From Planctomycetota bacterium (GTDB lineage Bacteria; Planctomycetota; UBA1135): 64,000 nucleotides of DNA. Shown piece after piece: positions 27,648 to 36,872 of the stretch. Positions within the stretch are counted from its first letter, which is position 1; each line of letters starts with the position of its first letter. The stretch lies in the NCBI GenBank assembly GCA_004295085.1, contig SHNF01000009.1:62001-126000 (forward strand), read 5' to 3'. Under the pieces are notes generated by a model. That model saw only the letters and a list, made by a program, of their open reading frames with translations, was not told where the DNA came from and did no database searches. Made by a program: the position numbers and the translations under genes.

Positions 27648-29074
27648 TGCGCCGGCTCCGCGAGCAGCACGCGCGCGCCTTCCGCCAGAGCGCCTTCCAC
27701 GACCACCTCGTTGCCGTGCGCGGCGCCCAGCTTCACGGGCGTGCTGCGGACGCTGCCGTCGTCGGCGGCCACGAACACGTGCGCGTCGTCGCCGGAGCCG
27801 AACACCGCGCTCCGGGGCAGGACGAACACGGCCTTCTGCGTCTCCGTCACCAGCTGCACGCCGGCCTTCATGCCGGCGGCCAGGCCGCGCACCGGCTGCG
27901 CCAGCTCGACCGAGCCTGCGTAACGGTTCTGCCCCGGCGCGGGGAAGCGCTCCAGGCGCAAGCTGCCCACCCATTCCTGACCGGGCGCGGGCGCGGCCGT
28001 GACCTCGGCTCCCATGCCGTCGCGGATCTTGGGCAGGTCCGCCTCGTCCACGAACAGCGCCACGCGCATACGATCGGGGTCGGCAATGCTGAACAGGGTC
28101 GCGCGGATGCCGGGGCGGCCGGCGCGCTCGTGGCGCGGCGGCGTCTTGCCGGGGCCGTAGTCGTCCGGAGCGCCGTGCAGGAGCACGCCGGAGCGCGGCG
28201 CGCGCACCTCGAACAGGGCGCCGTCGCGGCGCAAGGCCTCCAGCCGCTCCTGCTGGCGCTGCAGGCGGTCGGCGCCGCGGGCGACGCGGTCCTCGCGCAG
28301 CCGGCGCTCCAGCTCCTGGCTGCGCTCCAGGCGCTGGAAGGCGCTCTCCTGGTTGCGCAAGGCCTCGCGCCGCGTCTCGGTCTGGACGGCGATCTCGTAC
28401 TCGTCGTCGTAGCGGCGCCGGTCGCGCTGCAGCTCCTGGCCCTCGCGCGAGCGGGCCAGCTGGCGCCGCGACCGCTTCAGCACGATCTCCTCCGTGGCGT
28501 CCACCAGCTCGTCGTCGCGGTACATCGCCTCCAGCTGTGACAGCTCGTCTTCCTGGTCGGCGATGTTGTCCTGGGAGTACGCGTCGGACAGCTGGTTCTG
28601 GCGCTGGCGGAAGGCCAGCTCGAACTCCTCCCAGCCCTTCAGGTCCTTGCGCGCCCGCTCCAGGGCGGCGCGCGCGTTGGTGTGCTCTTCCCGGGCGCGC
28701 TCCTCCTCCATGCGCGCCTGTTCCTCGGCGTTGCGCTGCGTCAGCTCGCCGGTCTTGAAGTCCAGCTCCGCGTCATGCAGCTGGTCCGCGTAGCGGCGCT
28801 GGTCCAGGCGCGCGATGACGTCGCCGGAGTTCACGTAGGTGCCGTGGGGAAGCACCTCCAGGAACATCCAGTCGCCGGAGTACTCGTCCGGCCAGAGCTG
28901 GATCTCGGCGGCTTCGGCCGGCACGAAGCTGCCTTCGCGCTCCAGGGGCACGGCGAAGTCGCGCCGGGCCAGGACGAGGGTCGGCGCCGCTGAGGCGGCG
29001 CCAGGGTCCTGGCGCGCCGCCACCAGCGCGCAGAACGTGAGAAACGGGAGAGCAGGGAGGGCCAGGCGTTGCAT
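27644..29074 (-). CDS. HlyD/RND-type periplasmic adaptor-like protein
   Basis: 476 residues with a signal peptide (1-20). A half lipoyl domain (LEVLPHGTYVNSGDVIARLD) is followed by an exceptionally long coiled coil (about 95-280). A return beta segment (LFEVRAPRSGVLLHG) and a beta-barrel (MRVALFVDEADLPKI) follow. This is the layout of membrane-fusion adaptors that link an inner-membrane pump to the outer membrane. No ABC or RND pump or permease is next to it, and it is coupled to the terpene-cyclase-fold protein. A TAGCAT hexamer lies 8 nt before the ATG. Confidence 0.8.
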   Translation of the reverse strand: MQRLALPALPFLTFCALVAARQDPGAASAAPTLVLARRDFAVPLEREGSFVPAEAAEIQLWPDEYSGDWMFLEVLPHGTYVNSGDVIARLDQRRYADQLHDAELDFKTGELTQRNAEEQARMEEERAREEHTNARAALERARKDLKGWEEFELAFRQRQNQLSDAYSQDNIADQEDELSQLEAMYRDDELVDATEEIVLKRSRRQLARSREGQELQRDRRRYDDEYEIAVQTETRREALRNQESAFQRLERSQELERRLREDRVARGADRLQRQQERLEALRRDGALFEVRAPRSGVLLHGAPDDYGPGKTPPRHERAGRPGIRATLFSIADPDRMRVALFVDEADLPKIRDGMGAEVTAAPAPGQEWVGSLRLERFPAPGQNRYAGSVELAQPVRGLAAGMKAGVQLVTETQKAVFVLPRSAVFGSGDDAHVFVAADDGSVRSTPVKLGAAHGNEVVVEGALAEGARVLLAEPAQ

Positions 29075-29082
29075 CAGGGACG

Positions 29083-29088
29083 ATGCTA
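29083..29088 (-). promoter_or_regulatory. Putative -10 box of the HlyD-like gene
   Basis: TAGCAT on the minus strand with 8 nt to ATG 29074 and no Shine-Dalgarno sequence; leaderless-type placement. Confidence 0.35.
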
Positions 29089-29230
29089 CCTCCCGCCGCG
29101 GCGTGCACTAGGACAGGCCCCTCCAGTACGATCCCGCGTGGACCCTGGATGCGACGTTGCTACACTCAGGACGGTCCTCCTGCGCTCCGGGTCGGCGCTG
29201 CACTCACTCCTCTCCCTTCCGCGACCCGTG

Positions 29231-31213
29231 ATGCTGCAATTCCTCCGTTTCGCCGCCGGCGCCTGCTGCGCCGTGCTCCTGTTCGCCTGGGGCTGCGCTG
29301 CCCCGCCCCGTGCGTCCGCCGGCGCCGGCGCGCCGCCCGCCCAGGCGCTGGAGGACGTCTGGCTCGTGACCAGCATGAACGGCGCCAGGGTGGGCTACGT
29401 GCACAGCGTCTCGCGCCCGGAGACCATGGACGGAGCGGCAGGCACGCTCAACGAGAGCGACGCCCGCATCAAGATGGGACGTCTCGGCTCGGAGGTCGAG
29501 ATCGTGGTGCATACGCGCACGTTCGAGGACAGCTCCGGCAAGCTGCGCCGCATCGAGATGGACACCCAGTTCTCCAACCAGCCCGGACGCTTCGAGGGCG
29601 TGGTGGACGGCGACGTCCTGCGCGCGCGCTCGGAGGCGCTGGGCGAGGTGCGCGAGTTCGAGATCCCCTGGGACGAGGAGATCATCAGCGACCGCGGCCT
29701 GGAGCTCCTGTATGCGCGGGCCGCCTCCGAGCCCGAGGGGACCGAGCTGGCCGGCCTCACCTTCGATCCGACCAGCATGCAGACGATCACGTACGTGCTG
29801 GAGACGGGCGCGCGCGAGACCATCGAGTGGCGCGGCGAGCCGGTCGAGGCCACGGCGGTCCACTTCGAGATGGACCTGCTCCCCGGCATGCGCGGCACGG
29901 CCTGGATCGACGACCAGGGCCGCGCCCTGCGCACGGTCCAGCCGGTCATGGCGGGCGTGGAGATGGTCTTCGAGCTCTCCACCAAGGAGGAGGCACTGGC
30001 CGCGGGCGCGGCCGAGAACCGGGTCCCCGACCTGTTCTCCCAGCTCATGATCCGCTCCGACGTGCGCATTCCGCACCCGCGCCGCGTGGACGAGGCGTTG
30101 TTCCGCGTGCGTCTCAAGGACGGCGTCGCCGAGTTCCCGGACTTCAGCTTCGACCGGCGCCAGACCGTCGAGCAGGACGGCGCGAGCGAACGCCTGCTGC
30201 GCGTGCGCCGGCTCGACGGCACTCCCGGGCACGTGACCCGCCCCGTCACCGGCGCCCCCCCGGACGTGGCCGCGGCCCTGGAGTCGAGCTCCTCGGTGCA
30301 GTGCGACGATCCGGAGCTGGTGGCCGCGGCCCAGGCCGCGGTGGCCGGCGAGAGCGACGCCTGGCGCGCGGCGCAGACGCTGGAGCGCTGGGTGTACGAG
30401 CGCATCGACAAGAAGAGCATGGGCGTGGCCTTCGCCTCGGCGCTGGAGGTGTTCCGCGAAGGCCGCGGCGACTGCTCCGAGCACGCGCTGCTGCTGGCCG
30501 CCATGTGCCGCGCCGCCGGCATCCCGGCGCGCGTGGTCATGGGCTGGGAGTACGCCGCCGGCATCTTCGGCGGCCACGCCTGGACCGAGGTCTGGTGCGG
30601 CGACTGGTACGCGCTGGACGCCACCAACGCCGCCGGCGGCGCCGACGCCACGCACATCGCGCTGGGCAACAGCGTCATGGCGGACGGCGGCACTTACGAG
30701 ATGTTCGGCAACCTCGCCCGCGGCATCGCGGCGGTGGACATCCAGGTCGTGGAGCTGCGCTACGGCGATCGGCTCGTCGGCGCGGACCAGCTCTCGACCG
30801 GCCACCTGGTCCAGGGCGACGTGTACCGCAACGAGCTGCTCGGCCTCGCCTTCGCCAAGCCGGCGGACTGGGAGTTCGACTCGCTGCACCCGGAAGGCTT
30901 CACCGGCGACATCGTCGAGATCGAGCCGCCGCAGGGCAGCGACCAGATCGAGGTCGGGGCGATGGAGGTGCCGTACTTCTTCGACTTCGACGAGCTGAGG
31001 CAGCAGGTCGGCGAAAGGCTCACCGGGCCGGTGGAGACGCGCCTCGACGGCCGCACGGCGCACCTCTACGTGCGCACCGAGGGCGACACGGAGAACCGCG
31101 CCCTGTTCGTGCTGGAGGACGACACCTTGTTCACCTTCGAGCTGCGCGCCAGCAGCGACGACACGCGCCGGCTGTTCCACGACTTCCTGGCGACGGTCGA
31201 TTTCGACCTCTGA
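29231..31213 (+). CDS. Transglutaminase-like lipoprotein
   Basis: 660 residues from ATG 29231. The N-terminus MLQFLRFAAGACCAVLLFAWGC has a lipobox-like FAWGC. The transglutaminase core has Cys415 in GRGDCSEHALLLAAMCRAAGIPAR, His449 in GGHAWTEVW and Asp463 in YALDATNA, an intact catalytic triad. Such domains act as peptidases or cross-linkers. About 380 residues precede it, mostly beta-sheet, and about 180 follow it. A longer reading to 29069 has no signal sequence. The divergent HlyD-like gene is 156 bases away. Substrate unknown. Confidence 0.85.
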   Translation: MLQFLRFAAGACCAVLLFAWGCAAPPRASAGAGAPPAQALEDVWLVTSMNGARVGYVHSVSRPETMDGAAGTLNESDARIKMGRLGSEVEIVVHTRTFEDSSGKLRRIEMDTQFSNQPGRFEGVVDGDVLRARSEALGEVREFEIPWDEEIISDRGLELLYARAASEPEGTELAGLTFDPTSMQTITYVLETGARETIEWRGEPVEATAVHFEMDLLPGMRGTAWIDDQGRALRTVQPVMAGVEMVFELSTKEEALAAGAAENRVPDLFSQLMIRSDVRIPHPRRVDEALFRVRLKDGVAEFPDFSFDRRQTVEQDGASERLLRVRRLDGTPGHVTRPVTGAPPDVAAALESSSSVQCDDPELVAAAQAAVAGESDAWRAAQTLERWVYERIDKKSMGVAFASALEVFREGRGDCSEHALLLAAMCRAAGIPARVVMGWEYAAGIFGGHAWTEVWCGDWYALDATNAAGGADATHIALGNSVMADGGTYEMFGNLARGIAAVDIQVVELRYGDRLVGADQLSTGHLVQGDVYRNELLGLAFAKPADWEFDSLHPEGFTGDIVEIEPPQGSDQIEVGAMEVPYFFDFDELRQQVGERLTGPVETRLDGRTAHLYVRTEGDTENRALFVLEDDTLFTFELRASSDDTRRLFHDFLATVDFDL

Positions 31214-31289
31214 CCGGGGTCGTAGCCACCCTTCTGCACGCACGGCCCCATTACCGTCGGGGCACCGGATGCGGCGGAACTTGGCGCGG

Positions 31290-32249
31290 CTACGGAGGCG
31301 ATCCGACGCGGCGGAGCCGGCCGCGGTCGCCGGCGGCCCAGCCGTTGTGCACGGCGTGAAAACCTTCCGCCAGCCACGCGTGCCAGCTGCGGCCGTCATC
31401 GCGCGACACGTCGGTCCCTTCGGGCCCGGTGGCGACCCAGGCGCCGCCGAACCAGGCCGCGCAGGAGCGGTAGCCGCGCGCCCGCGCTTCGTGCCACGTG
31501 GCGCCGCCGTCCTCGCTCCACGCGGCGGAAGCGACGGCCTGCCCCGGCTGCCGATAATCCCCGCCGACGATCACGCCGTGCAGCGGATCGCGGAACGCGA
31601 CGGAGAACACGCCGGCGGACTCGCCCGCGCGCAGCGGCGTGGCGGCGGCCGTCCAGGTCCGGCCGTGGTCGGCGCTGCGCCATACCCGCGCCACGCTGCC
31701 GCCTGTGCCGATCCAGGCCAGACCGCCGGGCTGCACGCAGACGCAGGTGCCGCTGGCGGCGAAGCACAGCTCGCCGGGCGCCGACGGCAGCGGGACGCGC
31801 TGCCAGGTGCGCCCGCCGTCCTGCGTGCGCAGGACGGTGAGCGCGCCCTCGGCGGGGTCCCCGACCAGGAGCCCGCGCTGCGCGTCCCAGAAGGCGATCG
31901 AGTCGAAGAAGGCTTCCGGCGCGACGCCGCGCAGCGTCTCCGACCAGGCGGCGCCGCCGTCCTGGCTGCGGTACACACGCGACAGCTCCCCCGGACCGGC
32001 GCTCATCAGTAGCACAGCGCCGCCGTCCAGGAGCTCCACGTCGCGGAAGTCGAGAGCCCCTGTCCCGGGCACCGCCACGCGCCGCCAGCGCCCGTCCGCC
32101 GCGGCGGCGACGCGTGCCTCGCCGCTGCTGCCGCTGGCCCACACCTGCGGACCATCCGCGTCCAGGCCGCGCAACGAGGACTCGCCGGCCGCGCAGGCGC
32201 TGCAGATCGCGCAGGCCGCCGCCGCGATCCATCCCGGCGGCAGCCGCAC
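31290..32249 (-). CDS. BNR/Ycf48-type beta-propeller lipoprotein
   Basis: 319 residues from GTG 32249, with an N-terminal hydrophobic stretch and ACAICSACAAG, so a lipoprotein is likely. At least four repeats carry the Asp-box S-x-D-x-G-x-T-W (YRSQDGGAAW, RTQDGGRTWQ, RSADHGRTWT, SEDGGATWHE, SRDDGRSWH), typical of sialidase/Ycf48-like propellers. No catalytic residues of sialidases are evident. It starts 3 bases after the polyglycine protein stop, so the two form an operon. Confidence 0.78.
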   Translation of the reverse strand: MRLPPGWIAAAACAICSACAAGESSLRGLDADGPQVWASGSSGEARVAAAADGRWRRVAVPGTGALDFRDVELLDGGAVLLMSAGPGELSRVYRSQDGGAAWSETLRGVAPEAFFDSIAFWDAQRGLLVGDPAEGALTVLRTQDGGRTWQRVPLPSAPGELCFAASGTCVCVQPGGLAWIGTGGSVARVWRSADHGRTWTAAATPLRAGESAGVFSVAFRDPLHGVIVGGDYRQPGQAVASAAWSEDGGATWHEARARGYRSCAAWFGGAWVATGPEGTDVSRDDGRSWHAWLAEGFHAVHNGWAAGDRGRLRRVGSPP

Positions 32250-32252
32250 CGC

Positions 32253-33152
32253 CTAGAACTCTTCCACCGGCGCCGGCGGCGGCTCGGCCAGCTTGGTGGC
32301 CACTTCCGCCGGCACCTCCACCTTGGTCGCGCCGATGGCGCTGAGCTTCAACTCGACGTGGCGCTTGCGCTCGAAGTCGCGGTCCCCGAAGGAACCCTTG
32401 ATGGTCGTATCGATGACCGCCGACTCCGGCATGCCCTTGGCGTCCACGACCAGGCGGAACGTGCCCGCGGAATCGAAGTCCGGTCCGCCTTGGCCCCCGC
32501 CACCTCCACCACCGCCGCCGCCGCCGCCGGGACCACGGCCGAAGCCGCGCGTCATGGCCAGGCTGGCTGCGCCCTCGGACGTGAGGGCACCGGCATAGAC
32601 CACCTTGCCATCCTCCTCCGTGCGGGTCACATTCTCCACCTTCCCGTCCAGGCCCGAAAGCAGGTCGTGGGCCACTCCGGCGCTGGAGAGGCTCATGCGC
32701 GCGCGCATGGCGCGCATCGCTTCCTCGTCCGCGGGTGGCGCGCCCTGGCCACCGCCGCCACCCCCACCCCCACCACCACCGCCACCACCCTGGGAACGCC
32801 AGCCGCCCTGGCGGAACGATTCACGATCGAAGCGCTTCCAGGCGCCTTCGCCGTCCCGGTAGATCAGGACGCCATCCTTGCGCCAGGCCTCCAGGCTGCC
32901 CTGTTTCAAGTGCACGGGCTGATCCGCCTGCACCTGGGCCACGAATTCGCTGGGAGCCGGCGCCGGCGCCGCGCCGCCTTCCGGGCGCTGGCCGAAGCCG
33001 CTGCCGGAATCCAGCATGGTCTGCGTCGCCGTGTAGTTGCCGGCGTCCGCCAGTTTCTTGCAGGCCGCGCGCAGCTCGAGGAGCTCGGGTGCGGGCTTGG
33101 CGGGTTCTTGCGGGGAAGCGATCAGGAACAGCAGCGTCGCGAGCGGCATCAT
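32253..33152 (-). CDS. Secreted protein with two polyglycine tracts
   Basis: 299 residues from ATG 33152 (MM), with a short signal peptide and an aaggag Shine-Dalgarno-like site. Two polyglycine tracts of about 12-14 residues interrupt the sequence near 125 and 210. Outside them, KQGSLEAWRKDGVLIYRDGEGAWKRF, ALTSEGAASLA and FRLVVDAKGMPESAVIDTTIKG look like beta strands and recall LolA/LppX-like lipid-binding folds, but the similarity is too weak to assign. The Gly tracts probably are flexible linkers. Same operon as the BNR gene. Confidence 0.65.
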   Translation of the reverse strand: MMPLATLLFLIASPQEPAKPAPELLELRAACKKLADAGNYTATQTMLDSGSGFGQRPEGGAAPAPAPSEFVAQVQADQPVHLKQGSLEAWRKDGVLIYRDGEGAWKRFDRESFRQGGWRSQGGGGGGGGGGGGGGQGAPPADEEAMRAMRARMSLSSAGVAHDLLSGLDGKVENVTRTEEDGKVVYAGALTSEGAASLAMTRGFGRGPGGGGGGGGGGGGQGGPDFDSAGTFRLVVDAKGMPESAVIDTTIKGSFGDRDFERKRHVELKLSAIGATKVEVPAEVATKLAEPPPAPVEEF

Positions 33153-33274
33153 CGTCGGCTCCTTAGGGGGTCCGAAGGGCGCGGGGTCCGATCACCCTAC
33201 CACGAAAGCCGGCTGCGCCTATTCGCGCACCGCTTCTTGGCGCCTTGCCCGCGGATGCCGGGAGTTGCCAGGCG

Positions 33275-34243
33275 TCAGCGCACGCCCGTGGCGACCAGGT
33301 TGGTCTTGAGGCGGAACTGGGCCGCCTGCAGCCACACGCTGCGCCCGGCCAGACCGCCGGGGACCATGCCGTCCCACAGCACGCGTCCGTGCGCGTCGCT
33401 GGTCAGGACACGGCCGGCCTGCAGCGGATTGGCGAGGTCCAGGGTCACCTGCAGGCGCGGCACATAGGTGCTGCCGGGCCCGGTCAGGCTGAAGGCCAGC
33501 GCGCTCGGCGCGCCGGCGCGCAGGTTGACCGACTCGGCGGCCATCCGGTTGCCGGCCTGCAGCGGCTCCGGGAACAGCGACAGCCAGGGTCCGCTGGCGA
33601 TGCGGAAGTCGTCGATCCAGACCCGTTCCGGGCCCGAGCCGGCGCCTTCATCGTGGGCCAGGTGGATCACGAAGGCGGTCAGCGTCTGGACGTTCTGGAT
33701 CGCCACCGTGGTCACGAGCTGCCCGTCGACCCAGCCCTCGGCCATGTTGGTGCTGAAGTCGTAGTCGAGCTCCACTTCCACGAAGCGGCCGATCGGAATG
33801 GAGCCGGTGCCGGTGCCGTACCAGCCGAAAGGCAGCGTGTCTCCCACCTGGCCGTTGTACACGTCCCATTGCAGGCCGTAGGTCGGGTCGCCTGGATCCA
33901 CCCACCACCACCACAAGTTGGTGAGGAAGGGATTGGGCTCGCGATAGATGGAGAAACTCACGCGCACGCGCGTGATGCCGGCGGCCAGTGGATCCGGAAT
34001 CGGGATCTGCATGGTCGACGTCGCGCCCTGGACGTCCGCCACCTCGAGGCGCACCGCCTGGTCGCCGATCGCAGGGTTGGGCGCCGTCACCACGACCGGC
34101 GCCAGGCCGCCACCTGCGGCACTGCCGATCCAGCCATTCTGGCTGTCCAGCGCGCCGGGCGCGAACCCGGGCCGCTCGAAGCCGCGCGCGTCATGGCTCT
34201 GCGCGGCGAGGGGAAACGCAAGAACGAGGAGAAGGGGGTGCAT
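33275..34243 (-). CDS. Secreted beta-sandwich protein, unknown
   Basis: 322 residues from ATG 34243. A signal peptide (1-14) precedes a jelly-roll-like concanavalin domain (about 20-205, ending in ERVWIDDFRIASGPW, which is typical of LamG/ConA-like domains). A second beta domain follows (about 225-322, NLRAGAPSALAFSLTGPGST and SVWLQAAQFRLKTNLVATGVR), a recurrent C-terminal module of planctomycete secreted proteins. It probably binds a carbohydrate or surface ligand. A TAGGAT hexamer lies 24 nt before the ATG. Confidence 0.6.
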   Translation of the reverse strand: MHPLLLVLAFPLAAQSHDARGFERPGFAPGALDSQNGWIGSAAGGGLAPVVVTAPNPAIGDQAVRLEVADVQGATSTMQIPIPDPLAAGITRVRVSFSIYREPNPFLTNLWWWWVDPGDPTYGLQWDVYNGQVGDTLPFGWYGTGTGSIPIGRFVEVELDYDFSTNMAEGWVDGQLVTTVAIQNVQTLTAFVIHLAHDEGAGSGPERVWIDDFRIASGPWLSLFPEPLQAGNRMAAESVNLRAGAPSALAFSLTGPGSTYVPRLQVTLDLANPLQAGRVLTSDAHGRVLWDGMVPGGLAGRSVWLQAAQFRLKTNLVATGVR

Positions 34244-34302
34244 GGCAAGAAGCTCGGGGACCGCCTCATCCTAGACCCCTGCCCAAGCGCCGGCGGGCGG
34301 CG

Positions 34303-36021
<1,719 letters not shown>

Positions 36022-36030
36022 TCCAAGCCT

Positions 36031-36036
36031 ATTCTA
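36031..36036 (-). promoter_or_regulatory. Putative -10 box of hutU, leaderless type
   Basis: TAGAAT on the minus strand with 9 nt to ATG 36021. It lies in the 42-base gap after the HepT gene, so hutU may be transcribed on its own. Confidence 0.45.
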
Positions 36037-36063
36037 GGCCGGCGAGGCCTGCGACGCAGGATC

Positions 36064-36438
36064 TCATGCCTCCGCTGTACCGGGCGACGCCGGCCCAAGC
36101 AGGCTCAGTAGCACGGCGTTGATCTGCCTCTCAAGCATCGGCGCATCCTCTGTTGCGATCTGCCAGAGGAGATCGAGGTTAACGTTGAAGTACTCATGGA
36201 TCAATCGGTTTCTCAGTCCGGCAATGTCCTGCCACGGCAGTTCCGGGTGTCGATCCCGAAAACCTTGACTCACGTTCTTCGACGCCTCGCCAACGATCTC
36301 CAGCGCCCGCGTGAGGGCCAGCATCAAGATTGCGTCGCTGTCGAGATCCGCGCGCGTACGACCGGAGACCATGGCTGCTGCTTGCTGGGCGGCATCGCGC
36401 ATGTGCAGCAGAAAGACGCGATCGTCACGCCGCGACAT
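36064..36438 (-). CDS. hepT: HepT-family RNase toxin (DUF86)
   Basis: 124 residues from ATG 36438. HepT toxins are HEPN RNases that are neutralised by the MntA antitoxin. The R-x4-H-x-Y motif is intact (R76, H81, Y83 in RNRLIHEY), and the helices match DUF86. It overlaps the end of mntA by 14 bases. Base composition is visibly lower in GC than the neighbours, suggesting transfer. Toxin activity is inferred from family and pairing. Confidence 0.87.
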   Translation of the reverse strand: MSRRDDRVFLLHMRDAAQQAAAMVSGRTRADLDSDAILMLALTRALEIVGEASKNVSQGFRDRHPELPWQDIAGLRNRLIHEYFNVNLDLLWQIATEDAPMLERQINAVLLSLLGPASPGTAEA

Positions 36439-36724
36439 ACTGGTTCTCTGCCTCCCGAAGCACCTCATCCCGGAAGTAACGACTCAAGTCGCCAGGTGTG
36501 TTGAGGTCCACCCGCCGTCCCAGTAGCTCGGAGAGTTCGTCCTGCATGCTGAAGAACGCCAGACCAGGCGTGCGGCCCGGCTCGAACTCGACCAGGACGT
36601 CCACGTCGCTGTCGGGGCGGAAATCGTCACGCAGCACGGAGCCGAACAAGGCCAGGCGGCGGATGTGGTGCCGCCGGCAGAATTCGGCGATGCGCGCGCG
36701 GTCGACCGGAATGCGTGCGGCCAT
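36425..36724 (-). CDS. mntA: MntA-family nucleotidyltransferase antitoxin
   Basis: 99 residues from ATG 36724. The minimal nucleotidyltransferase motif G-S-x10-D-x-D is intact (GS at 28-29, D40 and D42). MntA antitoxins attach AMP groups to a HepT Tyr and so block the RNase; here HepT Tyr83 is the expected target. An alternative ATG 36745 would add seven residues. A TAACAT box 8 nt upstream fits a leaderless start. It precedes and overlaps hepT as usual for this type VII system. Confidence 0.87.
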   Translation of the reverse strand: MAARIPVDRARIAEFCRRHHIRRLALFGSVLRDDFRPDSDVDVLVEFEPGRTPGLAFFSMQDELSELLGRRVDLNTPGDLSRYFRDEVLREAENQYVAA

Positions 36725-36732
36725 CCCAGCCC

Positions 36733-36738
36733 ATGTTA
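36733..36738 (-). promoter_or_regulatory. Putative -10 box of the mntA-hepT module
   Basis: TAACAT on the minus strand, 8 nt before the mntA ATG. The 148-base spacer to the FG-GAP gene upstream holds no other clear signal. Confidence 0.35.
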
Positions 36739-36872
36739 AGGGCATCGCGCTTCCCGCGTGAGCCTCCTCCTGTGGGTGGGCGCAGGTGATCCGCAGCGCG
36801 TCGAAACGGAAGGCCGGCTGGTGGAGTGAGCCGGCGGCGCGCGCAAGGCGGCGCGATTGGTTGGGTCCGACC

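Noticed and set aside
29069..29230. Longer N-terminus for the transglutaminase
   Set aside because: The extension is Arg/Pro-rich and would hide the lipoprotein signal that starts at ATG 29231.
32740..32810. CCACCGCCACC-type tandem repeat as a CRISPR or regulatory repeat
   Set aside because: It is the codon run for polyglycine in the minus-strand gene; there are no spacers.
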